A stretch of DNA of 64,000 bases from Gnetum montanum (lineage: Eukaryota > Streptophyta > Gnetopsida > Gnetales > Gnetaceae), in NCBI GenBank assembly GCA_015680685.1, contig MNCI01015870.1:223943-287942 (forward strand). The letters are read 5' to 3'. A program made the translations under genes and the position numbers. Numbering within the stretch: position 1 is the stretch's first letter; the number at the start of each line of letters is the position of its first letter. Below the pieces are notes generated by a model that saw nothing but the letters and a program-made list of their open reading frames with translations, ran no database searches and was not told the DNA's origin. This document shows, one piece after another, positions 47,791 through 59,996 of the stretch.

Positions 47791-48919
47791 TGGGATGCAA
47801 CACTAACATTTACATCGCATATTTACAAACATTACAATTTTGAAAGTATCAAAAAAATTTCTAACTATTGGTTACACTCCTCGTAAAGCATAACAATTGG
47901 TCATCCTACTTGGATTGTCATGCTCTATTGTTGCCCCTAAGCTGCCTTGGCTAAGTTTTGTCCAATTCTACAATGTAGGATGCCAAAAAAAATCCTTGTT
48001 CCACATTACGTGCAGTACATGGAGAAAAAAATCCCTATTCTGTGTAATGCGTAGGACATTCAAACCCTCAACCCAAAAGCTCAGAAAAGCCAAAAAAAGA
48101 AAAATAGAAAGTGTACCACGCATACTCTCTTCCTTGGACATTGCTCATGATGGCTGTGGTGGTGGTGGCAGTCGCTATCCTTAAAACCCAAAAACTTTGA
48201 AGTACATAAAAAAGCAAAAAAATAGAAATCACAAGGGTAGAGCATAGCACCTTACCTGGTTGATGACATCTCATGGTAGTCTTCTATGCATGCCCTAGAA
48301 AGGTGCCTCAATGTATGCTCTCCTTCATCAATGTTGGTGAGGCCAAGGTGCTGGCATTTACTTCGGTACATCATGGTTGGTTGCTACATTCTTTCTTTCT
48401 ACTTTTCTCTCTGTCACACTCTAGCTTTTCCTATGTCGTTCCTATGCTCTATCTCCCTTTGCCTTAGCCAGGCTGTGCTTGATTACTATTTTCCTTAACT
48501 TTGAAAATCATAGGTTTACTATGGTAAATCCCTATAAATACCCTTCCAGATTGAAAGACATGCCACCCTCCTAGGATGCTCTATGTCCTACGTGTAACAC
48601 AGGACTATCTAGTGTCTCGTGCATAACACAGAATGAGCGTAACACCTAGAGTTAGAAATTTTTTTTAACTTTTCCAATGCCGCTATACTTAGAATATTTT
48701 TTCCATTTTTTTTATTGCCCAATAAACATCTAGCTTAGCTCCCCATTTAAAATCTTCCAAGCCTTTCTTTAACCCATATCTCCTGCATACTGGCAATTTT
48801 ATGGCCAATGGAGGCCCCAAAAATTACTTTACATACTATACAATTAGATAAATTTTCATGATATTGTCTTACTTATTTTATGCATTTTTCCTTGTTAAGA
48901 TAGGTGCCGCTTGACATTT
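47791..48919. other. Region between opposite-strand gene and RT, element C
   Basis: Non-coding. One palindromic module (GGTTACACTCCTCGTAAAGC) at about 47868 matches the modules in B. CCCTATAAATACCC at 48531 corresponds to the possible minus-strand TATA box in B but reads as a TATA box on the plus strand here, so its direction is open. An 95-codon plus-strand frame at 47897 has no match. Confidence 0.4.
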
Positions 48920-48936
48920 TTCTTGTTGTTTTGTAG
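48920..48936 (+). promoter_or_regulatory. 3' splice acceptor upstream of C RT frame
   Basis: TTCTTGTTGTTTTGTAG is followed by GATCTCTTGAG, as in B. Confidence 0.5.
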
Positions 48937-48942
48937 GATCTC

Positions 48943-50150
48943 TTGAGTAGGATTGTAGGATCTCTTCATTCACTCTTAGCCTTGACTAGACCTTACAGTG
49001 GTTCCACAAGATGTATAAACACTGAGCTTCTAAACTTTGATCCATTCACTTATGACACAAATGTAGCATCCCTAGAGACATCTCTAGACTTACCAGACCA
49101 TCTAGTTAGAGCTCTAAATTTAGAAGCAGGTGACGTAACTAAGGATCCCCTCATAGAATTTCCTGTAGTAACACATAAAGACGAGGCAAAAACATTGCAA
49201 CTTAGTTCCTTGTTAGAGCCTGAAATTAAACAAAGCATCTCTAAAGTCTTTAACAATAATGTCAATGCATTTACATGGTCCTACCAGGACATGCTAGNTG
49301 CATTTACATGATCCTACAAGGACATGCTAGGCATAGACCCCTTGCAAGATACAACATAACATTATTCTCAATCCTTGCATAAAACCAGTTAAACAAAAAG
49401 CTCGTAAAGTCAAGCCTGAGGTGGCATTCGCCATTTTCAATAAAATCACTAAGCTTTACAAAGATGGTTTCATTCGAGTAGTCTACTATGCCAACTAGGT
49501 TTTAAACATCATAGTTGTCCCTAAGAAAAATGAAAGTATACACATTTGCATAGACTTGCAAGACCTAAACAAGGTGACTATCAAAGATGATTTTTCGTTG
49601 CCCAGTATTAACCAACTCATTGATACTATGGCTGGTCATGCCTTGTTGTCCTTTATGGATGGGTTCTTAGGGTACAACCAAATCTAAATCAACTTAGAGC
49701 ACTAGCTCAGCACTACCTTCATGACCCCTTGGAGTACGTTTTACTATACAATGATGCCCTTTGGACTAAAGAATGTAGGAGCAACCTACCAACATGCAAT
49801 GACGTATATCTTTAGTGACTATCTATTAGACTTACTCAATGACTATGTTGATGATATAGTAGTTAAGTCCAAGTTCGCTCATGACCATGCAAATGACTTG
49901 GACCACATCCTCAAACGTTTCCTTAGACATGACCTTAGGCTAAATCCTAAAAAGTATGTCTTTGGCATCAAAACTAGTCACATGCTAGGCTTTGTAGTAT
50001 CAGAAGTAGGAATATGCATAGATCTTAATAAGGTTAAGGCTATTACCAAATTAGCACCACCAAAAAACCTGAAGGGGTTTTGTGAGTTACAAAGAAGATT
50101 ACAATTCATACATAGCTTTATCATAAGGTTGACTGACAAGTTGTAGTCAA
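48943..50150 (+). pseudogene. Element C reverse transcriptase
   Basis: The frame begins with SLHSLLALTRPYSGS and follows B. ATG at the B start position is not kept; MSRIVGSLHS at 48943 is the first available start. At 49268-49325 a 58-base block with an N repeats TGCATTTACATG...TCCTAC...GACATGCTAG, perhaps an assembly duplication. The palm is open over 141 codons (49721-50146), with PFGLKNVGATYQHAM and an intact YVDD box at 49844-49855. The finger region before it carries stops and frameshifts. Confidence 0.85.
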
Positions 50151-51240
50151 TGCAACATTTTCTCAAAAGGCGGATCCACTTTGAGTGGATAGCTTAATGC
50201 CAAGATGCATTTGACTCCTGACGGTCTACCCTCTATAAGAAGATAAGTCATTCTACACTTACCTTGCAACCTCGAACATGTCCATTGCTTCTTTACTTTG
50301 CCAAAAGCAAGACGATGGTTCAGAGGTCCCTATTTACTACTTAAGCCATGTTCTAGTGGCCCATGAGGCAAAATATAATGATGTGGAGAAGAACTATCTC
50401 ACCTTAGTCTTTGCACTCAAAAAATTGAGACACTATCTATTTCATAGTCAAGTTAATGTCATCTGCAAAAGCAATGTGCTTTGGGAAATTACTACAAATA
50501 TGTACAAAAGTAGTTGAATAGCATGATGGAAGGAAATAACTATAGAGTTTAACCTACACTACATAGCACAAGCATCCAAAAAAGGTCAAGAAATATCCAC
50601 ACAACTCACGGCTTCACCCGTAGATGATCAAGCAACAATAGATCCAAAATTTTCAAATGAGCATGTTAATAACATAGGTCAAGTACCCACAAACTTTGAA
50701 GTAGTTTTACACTTTGATGATTCTTCAACCACACAAGATGGTAGTGTTGTTGCTATTATCAAGTTCCCCTCCAAGGAGATCCAACCCTTTGCATATCATT
50801 TTACATTTCCTTATAAAAACAATGTGGTGGAGTATGAAGGTCTCCTTAGAGGTGCCTTAGCAACTCAAAAGTTAGACATCCAAGACATAGCAGTTTGAGG
50901 TAATTTGTAGCTAGTCATCAACCAAGTCATAGAGGTTTATGTTTGCAAGGCACAATAGCTACAACCTTACTATGATTTGGCAAAACACTTACTCAAATAG
51001 TTTGCAACTATATATTTCCAACATATTCCCCATAATGAAAATGTTATAGCTGATGCATTAGCTACTTTATTTTTAAGCATAGCACCAAACATGTTTTCTA
51101 ATTTACCTACTTCGATAGTGGATTGCACCGAACCTATAACTCAAACAACAAGCATTTCATCCATAAATGCGACAAGAACAACTCACACCCAAGAGTGGTA
51201 TGACAATATTAACGAATATCTCCAACAAGGAGATCCTTAG
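50151..51240 (+). pseudogene. Element C dual RNase H
   Basis: The gRNase H is partly open (50278-50517): SIASLLCQKQDDGSEVPIYY, then RHYLFHSQV. The archaeal-type domain (about 50690-51100) reads HFDDSSTTQDGS, VEYEGL, then GNL where GDS is expected, and later IADALA with its Asp kept. At least one catalytic Asp is lost and there are TGA and TAG stops. The linker to integrase follows. Confidence 0.8.
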
Positions 51241-51299
51241 CAAAATCTAACCTATGCCCAAAAGATGTAGTATGAAAGTGATCATGGTAGTACATCCTT

Positions 51300-52430
51300 G
51301 TAGGTGACAGCACCTTATGTTACAGATCCTATGATGGAATACTACTAACTTACATTAATAATAGTAAAGTGCAAAAGATAGGTGACCAAGTCCATGAGGG
51401 ACTATGTGGAGGCCATATAGCTCACAAGGCAAGGGCAACCCCAATTAGACATCTAGGCTATTATTGGCCTTATATGGAGCATGATTACATTTCCAAGGTC
51501 AGGACATGCAATGTGTGTCAGCGACATGGTAACCTAATGCATGTGCCACCCACTGAGCTACATACTACATAGATCATGTGGTCATTCCAACGTTGGGGGA
51601 TGAATATCATAGGGCCTATAACATCTAAGTATTTTGTAGGACATAGCTTCATCATTACTGCAAGTAAATATTTTACAAAGTGGGTTGAACCCATTTCCCT
51701 TAGGAAGACAACATCACAACAAGTCTGTGAATTCATCCTAGATAACATAGTGGCCTGATTTGGTCTACCCATAACTATAGTCATAGACAATGGGCCATAA
51801 TTTAGTAGTGTAGAAACTAAATCATTCTGCAAAAACCTTGGTATTAAACATTCCTTTTCATCACCATACTACCCACAGGCGAATGGCCAAGAAAAGGCTA
51901 TGAACAAGGCCATTGTCAACCTTCTAAAGAGGATGCTTAGTAACAGTAAGTGATGATGGCATGAACAACTAGTCTATGCATTGTGGGCCTACCATATAAC
52001 ATGCAAAATAGCAACAGGCAAGATGCCATATAGTCTTATGTATAGATCTGAAGTAATGTTTCCTCTTGAACTATAGGTTCCATTTCTCTGCATGATCCTC
52101 TCGAGCTTCATTGATGAGGTTTAGAATAACAAGTTGAGAATCATTGACCTTAATTCTATAGAGAAGGAGTGTGTGCACACGCTTGATCACATCGAGTGGT
52201 ACCAAGAAAAGCAACAACAAAAATATCATCACAATCAACATCAACACCCAATCAAGAAGGGGGACTTCATCCTTAAGGTCATTTGTGAGCTGATGGATAA
52301 ATTCTCAGCTAACTAGGAAGGGCCTTTCTTGGTCATAAAGGCCTACGAAAATGGAGCATTCAAGCTTGCTAATTTAGATGGTAATAAATTTTCCAATCTA
52401 ATTAATCACTCATACCTGATGTCATAATGT
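51300..52430 (+). pseudogene. Element C integrase
   Basis: The zinc region is better kept than in B: LGYYWPYMEHD and RTCNVCQRH. In the core the first Asp is Asn (WGMNIIGP), the second Asp is kept (VIDNGP), and the third residue region reads GQEKAM in place of GQVEAT, so the Glu is lost. C-terminal blocks are KKGDFILKV, GPFLVIKAY and NLINHSYL before a TAA near 52425. TAG stops occur inside. Confidence 0.85.
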
Positions 52431-52469
52431 GCCTAGTACACAGTATTGTGCCAACAACAAAGTAAGGTA

Positions 52470-52835
52470 AGTGCACATCTACTATGATGTTAAATTGAAA
52501 CATAATGTCCACTATGATGTTAAACTGGAATAGAACATTTGCTATGACATTAAACTAGTATAGAATTTTTTCTATAATGTTAAACTGGCATAGCATGTCC
52601 ACTACAACATTAAACTGGCACAGAATGTCCTTACGCTATGATGTTAGACTAGCACCCATAGCATGACCTGCTATGACCTTAAACTAGCCATCCATTATCT
52701 GCTACAACATTAAACTAGAATAGTGGTCTGCTAGGACCTTAAACTAGCACACCATTATCTACGTGGGCCTTAAACTAGGATCATGGTCTGCTAGGACCTT
52801 AAACTAGTACAACATGCGATCTACTAATACCTAAA
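52470..52835 (+). repeat. Minisatellite ACTATGATGTTAAACT, element C
   Basis: About twelve degenerate units of 27-40 bases follow the pattern (T)CCACTATGATGTTAAACTGGCATAGA, turning into GCTAGGACCTTAAACTAGCACA. It is longer than in B (about seven units). Confidence 0.8.
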
Positions 52836-53220
52836 AATGGGTTCATAATTCAACATCCATAGTTCAACACACATAGTTCTGTGGACAAGTGAGCAGGAAT
52901 ACTTCCAATCCTCCATCGCCTACCTACACCTCTTAGGCAGGATGGGGTGGGATGTTGCAGTTCTAGAATGAAGTTCACATCATCAAGGAAAACCCTCTAA
53001 GACATTTGTAGCATCATCATCCTTGGCATCTTGTTGATCTTTTGGAGATGCCTTTTGACATCTTGTTGACCTTTCGAAGCTACCACCACCATCGTTCATA
53101 ATCCTAGTTAGGGCTCTTACTATCAGCATCACTTGTTGTAGAACCAAACGTACTATGGCCTAGCCATAGCACTACAATCCTTTAGGCATCACCATTGCCT
53201 AAGCCTAGAAGAGCATCCAG

Positions 53221-54915
53221 TTTATGTGGTCTTCAAAAGACTCTCAGAAAGGATTTCATTGAGTCACCTGGAATATTGTTACTCTTCCCAAGAATAAAGG
53301 TGGCTTAGGTCTTTTGAATTCCTATAAGCAGGGAATTACCCTAGTTGCTAAGTGGTTGGTTCAGCATTTAGATGCCTTAGACATCATTGGGACCCTCCTT
53401 CAATTACGACTTCATCAATCTTGTCCTAAAAACAAGCCCTTTTGGAAAAGCATCCATTTTATCAATTAGATCTTTTTTCCTCACACTATCATTCTTCCAG
53501 GTTCTCATGTTTTCAAAAGCATCTGGAGGGCTTGGCAAATTCTGCACAATTACATTGACTAGACTAATGTTAAGATCAATCCTACTCTCCTCTCTAGATT
53601 GTGTCCATGGTGGTTACCTCTGTCACCCGCCCCCCTTGCCATCACAAAGGCTAAGGTGGCTACCTTGTGGTTTCGGAAAGGTGTCATATCCTTGAATTGT
53701 CTTAGGCTAGCTAGCTACTGGATTTTAGGGGTCGAGTTTAGCAATTTGTATGGGGAGTCAACTGCAATGAACCATTGCCTAGTCCAGGTCTATTCCTTTC
53801 TCCACGGTCACTGGCACATTGATGTTAGAGTGCAAAGCCCTTTTCAAGGCCTTCAATGGCTTAATGGGGTTAAACTCTTACCCTATCGGCCATCTATCCC
53901 CTTTCATCTTATGCATGACGCATCCAAGATCATTCAACGCTGCAATAAGCATTGGCACAAACACGAGTCAGGTTCATTCTGGATCCCTCTCTTCCAAAAT
54001 ATTTGGAATCTTTCGACCCTCCCCAAAATTAAGCAATTCCTCTAGTGTCTCATTCACCATGGTCTACCTATTGGTAAACGATTAGAATATCTAGGAATTC
54101 CCAATCCCAACTTCCCTCTCTGTGGTAGAAAAGATGACTTTTTCCATGTGTTTTGGCATTGTCCCTTTTCTCAGCATGTGTGGAAGTGGGCTTCCATAGT
54201 TTTTCCTTCATACCAGCTATCTCAAGAGGATGTCATATTCGACTTTTTAAACATTACTTATGTTAATCTCAAGTTTCTATGGAAAGTTATTAGGCCTACT
54301 ATTTTATATTATATTTGGAAGTGAAGATGCAATGTTATATTTCAAAGGATAGATTACTCTAATAAATGTTTGCTCACCTGGTTGGAGAAGTTGCAGATCT
54401 TTCGCCTCATTCATTTCCAACTCACATCTCAAGCATCCAAGTTCAATCTGTATAGACATTAGTTGGTTCATCTCATGCAGCTGTGGGAATGACTTGTGCA
54501 TTCGAGTAACACTCATCATCAGTAATCTCTACAAGGATGCTTTCTGTGTCTATTGTTGGAGACCTATGTGAAAGACTTGTGCATTCCAATAACACTCATC
54601 ATTAGTAATCTCTACAGGGAAGCTTCCCTTCTATGTTGAGTGGATTCATCATTGGAACTCTCTCTATCATTAATTGAGAGTTGTTTGCCTCATCTAATTC
54701 TATTTCATTCTATCTTGTAATGAGTCTGTATGTGTGGACGTTTAATAGTGCCCCAATTCAAGTTTCCTCCTTTAATACTCATTTATTTATAAGGTTGTTC
54801 CTGAGTCTCATTCACAGTGCTCCCAGCTTTTCTTTCCTCTCAAACCTATGACTTATTCAGGTTACTGTAATTGATACACTTTTAATATCAATAGAACTTC
54901 TTTTCGGGGTCTGAC
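53221..54915 (+). mobile_element. LINE (non-LTR retrotransposon) 3' fragment
   Basis: This is the C-terminal part of a plant LINE ORF2 protein plus 3' flank. Visible are LPKNKGGLGLLNSYKQ at about 53290 and the long linker (open 102 and 148 codons). The zinc-binding domain of plant non-LTR reverse transcriptases spans about 53980-54200: LSTLPKIKQFL, LIHHGLPIGKRLEYLGI, FPLCGRK and FHVFWHCPF. The catalytic RT domain and ORF1 are missing, as in typical 5'-truncated copies. Its left border coincides with the end of element C. The right border is approximate and no clear poly(A) or target duplication was seen. Confidence 0.75.
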
Positions 54916-55157
54916 ACCCCCCCACATAATAACATTAAGGTATTTGCATCTTCACCTTTAACTCATCAAAAAGTAAAGTTTTTTGCACTTTTTCAATATT
55001 TTTCCAAAGTTTAGCACTAAGTCNTATTACTTGTTGTATGAATACAATGACTAAGATGAAAACTTATATAACTTATTATATTATTTCATTTTACTTAATT
55101 ATTATTTGATTAATTTGCAACACATATGTCATTTAATGTATTCTCTTTGGTATGCAG
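54916..55157. other. AT-rich junction between LINE and element F
   Basis: No gene. It ends with TTCTCTTTGGTATGCAG, which looks like a 3' splice acceptor directly before the integrase tail of F. Confidence 0.35.
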
Positions 55158-55250
55158 GACCTCAATGGAGCCATTAGAATAGCAAATTTGGATGAGAATG
55201 AATTGGCCAACCTAGTAAACCATTTGTATCTTAAGCCATATTACATATAA
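55158..55250 (+). pseudogene. Element F integrase C-terminal tail
   Basis: The 93 bases encode LNGAIRIANLDENELANLVN followed by HLYLKPYYI and TAA. This matches the last residues of the B and C integrases (NHSYLKPYY), so a further Tat-type element once lay here. Everything 5' of this tail is absent. It is open and in one frame. Confidence 0.7.
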
Positions 55251-56182
55251 TGTTAACCTATTTGCTCTTAGTATTTATTTTCCTTCATTTGTACATTTAA
55301 ATGAAATACCTAACATTAACAGACTTTTTAGCTTGTGATAACAAACTATGCATGACCTCTTCTCTTTGGCCTCAAAACACTATAAATTTTGTATAAATTT
55401 GCAAATCAAGATACAACATTCTCAAGATATTATAATTATATCTCATGATGGCTAATGTTTTCTTGTTATCTCATGTTATCTCTTGGAATCCCATGTTTTC
55501 TAACATTTTTTCTTCTTTCCTTTAAGTGATGTTTGTAGGAAGAACATAGAGTCATTGTAGAGGTGTAACTCATCATAGCAGCAAGTTATCATGTGATCTC
55601 AAAGCATGAGAATTGGTTAGCCTATTTAACCATGCTAGTGGTACTTTCACTCATAGCATTCCAACTACCCCTTCTAAGCCATAATCATGCAACCACTTCT
55701 ATCTTTCCTTGCTTATGATGAAAACCAATATGTGACATTCTTATGTCTTGGCCATATGACATCTACTTCACATGCTCAATCAATCAGTTCATTGAATCTC
55801 CAGATGCTTCATTTAGCAAGATAACAAATGTTCAACCTTGGCATCAAAACCTAAAGAATATTTCACTCTAACATTTAAAAAAAAGAAAGGGAGAAATGAC
55901 AAGAAAAATAAGGTGATCAAAGGAGCCTAAAGAAAAGAAAACCAATGGATCAAAGAAAACAATGCAAGAAGCCCATAACAAAGCACTAGCTTCTTAAAAC
56001 ATCATTAGTAACTAGTAGTTCAAGTGTAACTCATGAAGTAGTTATCAGCTAGTGAGCATATCACTACACCATAATCATGATGTCAACAAATGTGAAATTA
56101 TTTGTTAGGCTATTCAACAATTTTTAAATAGTTAATTTAGCCAAAATAACTCATTTCAAATTCTCGCCATTCCATTTTGACC
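55251..56182 (+). other. 3' internal part of element F, non-coding
   Basis: It has no gene. At 55877-55975 lies an A/G-rich tract like the one at 23031 in B, as expected for the 3' region of this family. No 3' LTR start could be fixed. Confidence 0.4.
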
Positions 56183-57268
56183 TTACTTCATCATCATGAG
56201 TACTCCTTGGCATAATTTGACAACTACAAAATCAAGTATGGAGAGAGCAATGTTGGTGAAAATCCTACAATGGTGTTTCACATTTTTTGTTGCTGTCTTT
56301 TGGGTTAATATTCTAAACATCAATAAATTGGAGCTAATGTCAAAAACACTATACTTGTTAGCTCTAGAGTGAATGTCAAAAACATTGTCATTTCTAGCTA
56401 GTATAATATCAAAAATTTTGTGAAGAATGTTGGAAAACTTTCCCAAATCAACTCAACATAAAACTAGCAAACCATGGCCTATTTAAAAAAGAGCCAATGC
56501 CATTTTGAAGGAATTTTGGATCTTCAAAACTCTTCTAAACTTGATCCTTTAGGAGTAGAGAGATCTAAGAGCCTAGAGCTATTTCCTACAATGTTGATCA
56601 TTATGAGCTTCAAGAACCTATTGTAGTCTTCATCCAAAAGTAGACCTAGCAAACCAGATAAATTTGGGAGGATCGTAAAACACATCTCAACCATCCATGC
56701 ACTAGATCTTCAATAGTAATTTTGCAAGAATTTGTGAAATATATGCAGTTCCACACTTTGAAATCAACTAAGGCTTCTAGATCTATACCTTCTAAATCTT
56801 TCTTTAACAAGATTAATACAAATTTGCAATGTTTGGACCACATTTTTGGTATTTTCTACATTATCTCTTAATTCACTCATAGATCTAGTTTTGAGTTTGA
56901 TAAGATCATGTTATCACTTGTTTTTACCATTCTCATCCTATTAATAGACTATTAAGTCCTTAGGTAGTGAACAAGACTACCTAAGTCACCTTAGATCCTT
57001 TCGAGGCTCAAATATTTTGAGGTGAAACTATTCTACATGGATATATTTGATTTCTAGTGATGAATTTTTCTATTATTATACTCTTGGATATGCTACATCC
57101 TTCAAGCTTAGAGCCAAAAATAAGATCATTCACCAATCATGATCCCTGTAAGAGAATGTTTGAATCCATAGGATATGACTATACGGATTTAGTAGACTTA
57201 TCATGGATTCCTAGTTCTTCTACTATGTCTTGAAAGTATCTTTCTTCCCTGAAATATAAGCTTACCCA
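56183..57268 (-). other. Possible 3' LTR of copia element (right border only)
   Basis: On the minus strand TGGGTAAGCTTATATTTC starts at 57268, directly after a G-rich tract, as a 3' LTR would. The other border was not found. Two minus-strand frames (56183-56446, 56646-56843) have no recognisable motif. No reliable gene lies in this stretch. Confidence 0.35.
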
Positions 57269-57277
57269 CTCCCCCGT
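57269..57277 (-). promoter_or_regulatory. Polypurine tract of copia element
   Basis: ACGGGGGAG on the minus strand, at the 3' side of pol and next to a TG start, is the usual copia arrangement. Confidence 0.5.
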
Positions 57278-57539
57278 ATAACAAAGATCATTAGCTTATA
57301 AATTCCTAAACTTGTGCTAAGAAATTTAGAAGCTTATGTATGTTTGAATAAAGAAGTCACACCTGGCAATATTTTAGACATAGAAATCTTTCTTTATTTA
57401 AACCCTTTGTGAAAAGATCTTCTCTATATTCTTTAGATGAAATATAGGATAATTTTGCTATTTTCAACTCTACTTGATCTATAAGAAAATGATACTTAAT
57501 CTCAATATGTTTAGTTTTATCATGAAAATAGGATTTTGA

Positions 57540-57999
57540 GAGATAGAAATAGCAACATTATTATTACAATGAATAATTATTGGGTTAGAGAATGCTATAC
57601 CAAAGAGCTTTAATACCTCCCTCATCAAAAGAATCTTTGTGTAACAATGTGAAGCTACAACATATTCTGATTTATCTAATGATAATGCTACAAAGATTCA
57701 CATTTTCTCAACCATGATACTAGTCTGTTACTAAGAAAATGATAGTTTTGATCGGTAGATTTCCAATCATCTTTATTTCATGCCCAATCTGCATCTATAA
57801 GTGCTTGTAATTTAAAACATCTACTTTTTGAATACCATATCCCATATCTATTTGCGCTTTTTAGATATTTTAAAACTATTTTAGGTATAATTAAGTGTTC
57901 TTCTTTCTGTTTTCACCAATATCTAGAAATTATGCCTATTGCAAAAGATATATTTGGCCTGCGAGCTATAACATAATGCAAGCTTCCCACAATGGATCT
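57540..57999 (-). pseudogene. Copia RNase H
   Basis: Blocks on the minus strand: ANISFAIGIISRYW (usual form RPDI...SRF), YLKSANRYGIWYSK, LIDADWA and LSNRLVSWLRK. The order and spacing are those of the copia RNase H that follows RT. Several TAG/TAA stops are present. Confidence 0.7.
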
Positions 58000-58900
58000 C
58001 TATAGTGTAACATTAATGTTTTTCATCTTCATCTCGACAAAGGTGTACATTTGTGCTAAGGAAAATTACATAAGTTTTAGCTTCTATCATGCTAAAATTC
58101 TTGAGCATTTGTTGAACATATTCTATTTGAAAAATGAAGCTTCCATCCCTAAGCTGTTGAATCTATAGACCTAGAAAATGAGATTGCTCCCCTATCATAG
58201 AGATTTCAAACTTTGATTTCACAGCTTCAACAAATTCTTTACCTAAACTTAATCTTGTTCCTCCAAACATTATGTTATTAACATAAATCTAAGCAACTAA
58301 AAATCTTGTATTATCCTTTTTAATATAAAAGGTACTATCTAGAGGAGCTTTCAAATACCCATTTTTCACTAAATATAAATCAAGCTCAACATAGCACATC
58401 CTAGGGAGTTGTTTTAAGCCATATAAAGCTTTGTGTAACTAATACATATTATTTGACTTCTTAGTGTTAATAAATCCTTCTGGTTCTTCTATATATACTA
58501 ACTCTTTTATTTCTCCATTTAGAAATGATAATTTCACATCCATTTGGTAGAGCTTAAATAATTGATATGCTACAAAAGCTAAAAGTATTCTAATAGATTC
58601 CAATATTACAACTAGAGAAAATGTATCTTGATAATCACATTCCTCTATTTGAGCAAAGCCTTTTGCTACTAATCTTTCCTTATTTCAAGTTACTTCACCA
58701 TGCTCAATCAGCTTGTTTGCAAAGATCCACTTAGTTTCAATGACATTAGTTGCTTCTAGCCATGGGACTAGTTCCCAAGTATCATTCTTTATAATTTTCT
58801 TCATCTCTTCATCCATGATATTCTCCCAATCCTCACTTCCAAGAGTTTCCCTAACTATTAGAGGAATGGAAAAGGTAAGAAATCATACTAATAAGTTATG
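58000..58900 (-). pseudogene. Copia reverse transcriptase
   Basis: Minus-strand blocks in order: NDTWELVPWLEATNVIETKW, NKERLVAKGFAQ, LYQMDVKLSFLNGEI, YIEEPEGF, KALYGLKQLPR, and IYVNNIMFGGT. The catalytic YVDD box reads YVNN, so both Asp are replaced by Asn, each explained by one G-to-A change. FLGL and IQQL follow. Stops are few (TAG, TAA). Confidence 0.8.
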
Positions 58901-59199
58901 ATCTATTGTTTTAGCTCTATTCCTCCTTGTACTTTGTCTAAGAGATGTCCTAAGGACATTTATCATGGATTTGAAACTATGTGTTCTTCTCCTTAGGCCA
59001 TTATTAGGTGTAGCCTATTATTTTGTTTCTGCCTCATCAATTAAGATTGGATGTTCTTCTTCTATATCATCAACTTATTTAGATTTCAAAATGCCATCAT
59101 CATTTTCTTCTTCATTTGCATTCATATCTTTCTCAACCATATTGTTAGTATCTTCCAATAATTCATCAATTTTAACACAATGTGTTTCAAAAATCTTTA

Positions 59200-59996
59200 A
59201 TTCTTTTAAATTTAAGTAATGAAAATCTTTTTAATGATTAAAATATCGAATAAACAAACCATATTCACAAAAACTATCAAACTTATGAATATTATCTTGA
59301 TGCTTAATATGGCACTTGCTACCAAATATTTGAAATATTGAACATTAGTCATTTTTTTCATACTACATTTGATAAATATTCTTACCATTATTAGCTCTTA
59401 TCAAATATTTTTTGATGATATACACAGCTATTCTAGCTACCTAATTCCATAGGTACTTCAATGCATTCTTCTCATTCATCATTAATCTAATCATCTCAAG
59501 TATAGTTCTATTTTTTCACTCTACAATACCATTTTGCTTAGGTGTTCTAGTTGATGAAAATGAGCTCTTAATACTAGAACCTCTACATATCTCACAAAAT
59601 TCATTTAATGTTAACTCGCCTCCATTGTAATTCCAAATAGCTTTGATTTTAAGCCCTGTTTCAATTTCAACCATACTTTTAAATGCCTTAAAAACTTTAA
59701 ATTCATCAGAATTTTTCTCAATACATATTATCCATGACATTCTAGAATAATCATCAACAATAAGAAAGAAATATTTACTACCATTAAAACTAGCTATATT
59801 GAAAGGCCCATAGACATCCATATTTAGTAATTTGAGCTTATCTTTATAATGAAAATTCAAAAGCTTAAATGTAGCTCTAGTTTTCCTACCATGTTGACAT
59901 GCAAAACATACCTCTTCTAGATGAGTTACCTAAGGAATGCCTTTAACTCTTTGAGCCTTGATGAGAGCTTGTGATGAACCATGATTTGTCAAGATC
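59200..59996 (-). pseudogene. Copia integrase
   Basis: The pre-integrase part shows VCFACQHGRKTRA at about 59900. The core is open over 114 codons (59516-59860): LLNMDVYGPF (first Asp), DYSRMSW, then WNYNGGEL where SDNGGEF is expected (second Asp replaced by Asn or shifted), and TPKQNGIVE with the Glu. Below 59516 stops accumulate. The D/DNGG/E pattern is that of retrotransposon integrases, and the wording is copia rather than gypsy. Confidence 0.8.

Larger units (their letters stand above)
37580..53220 (+). mobile_element. Gypsy element C, 3' truncated, same family as B
   Basis: The order is 5' LTR, primer-binding region, gag, protease, opposite-strand spliced gene, RT, dual RNase H, integrase and minisatellite. 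It then matches B (to about 22335 of B) until 53220, where the match stops at GAGCATCCAG and a LINE begins. No 3' LTR follows. C keeps longer open frames than B (gag 263 codons at 41100-41891, protease 156 codons), but RNase H and integrase have lost catalytic residues. Confidence 0.85.
57278..59996 (-). mobile_element. Ty1/copia element, partial, minus strand
   Basis: Read on the minus strand: end of the pre-integrase zinc region, integrase, RT, RNase H and polypurine tract, in copia order (integrase before RT). It is cut at 59996 by the LTR of the gag-only element. The missing 5' part (gag, protease) should lie beyond that insertion, outside the window. Confidence 0.8.

Noticed and set aside
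47897-48184. Plus-strand frame of 95 codons in the C gap
   Set aside because: No motif and no matching open frame in B at the same place.
56183-56446. Minus-strand frame of 87 codons
   Set aside because: No recognisable motif; lies in a probable LTR or non-coding region.
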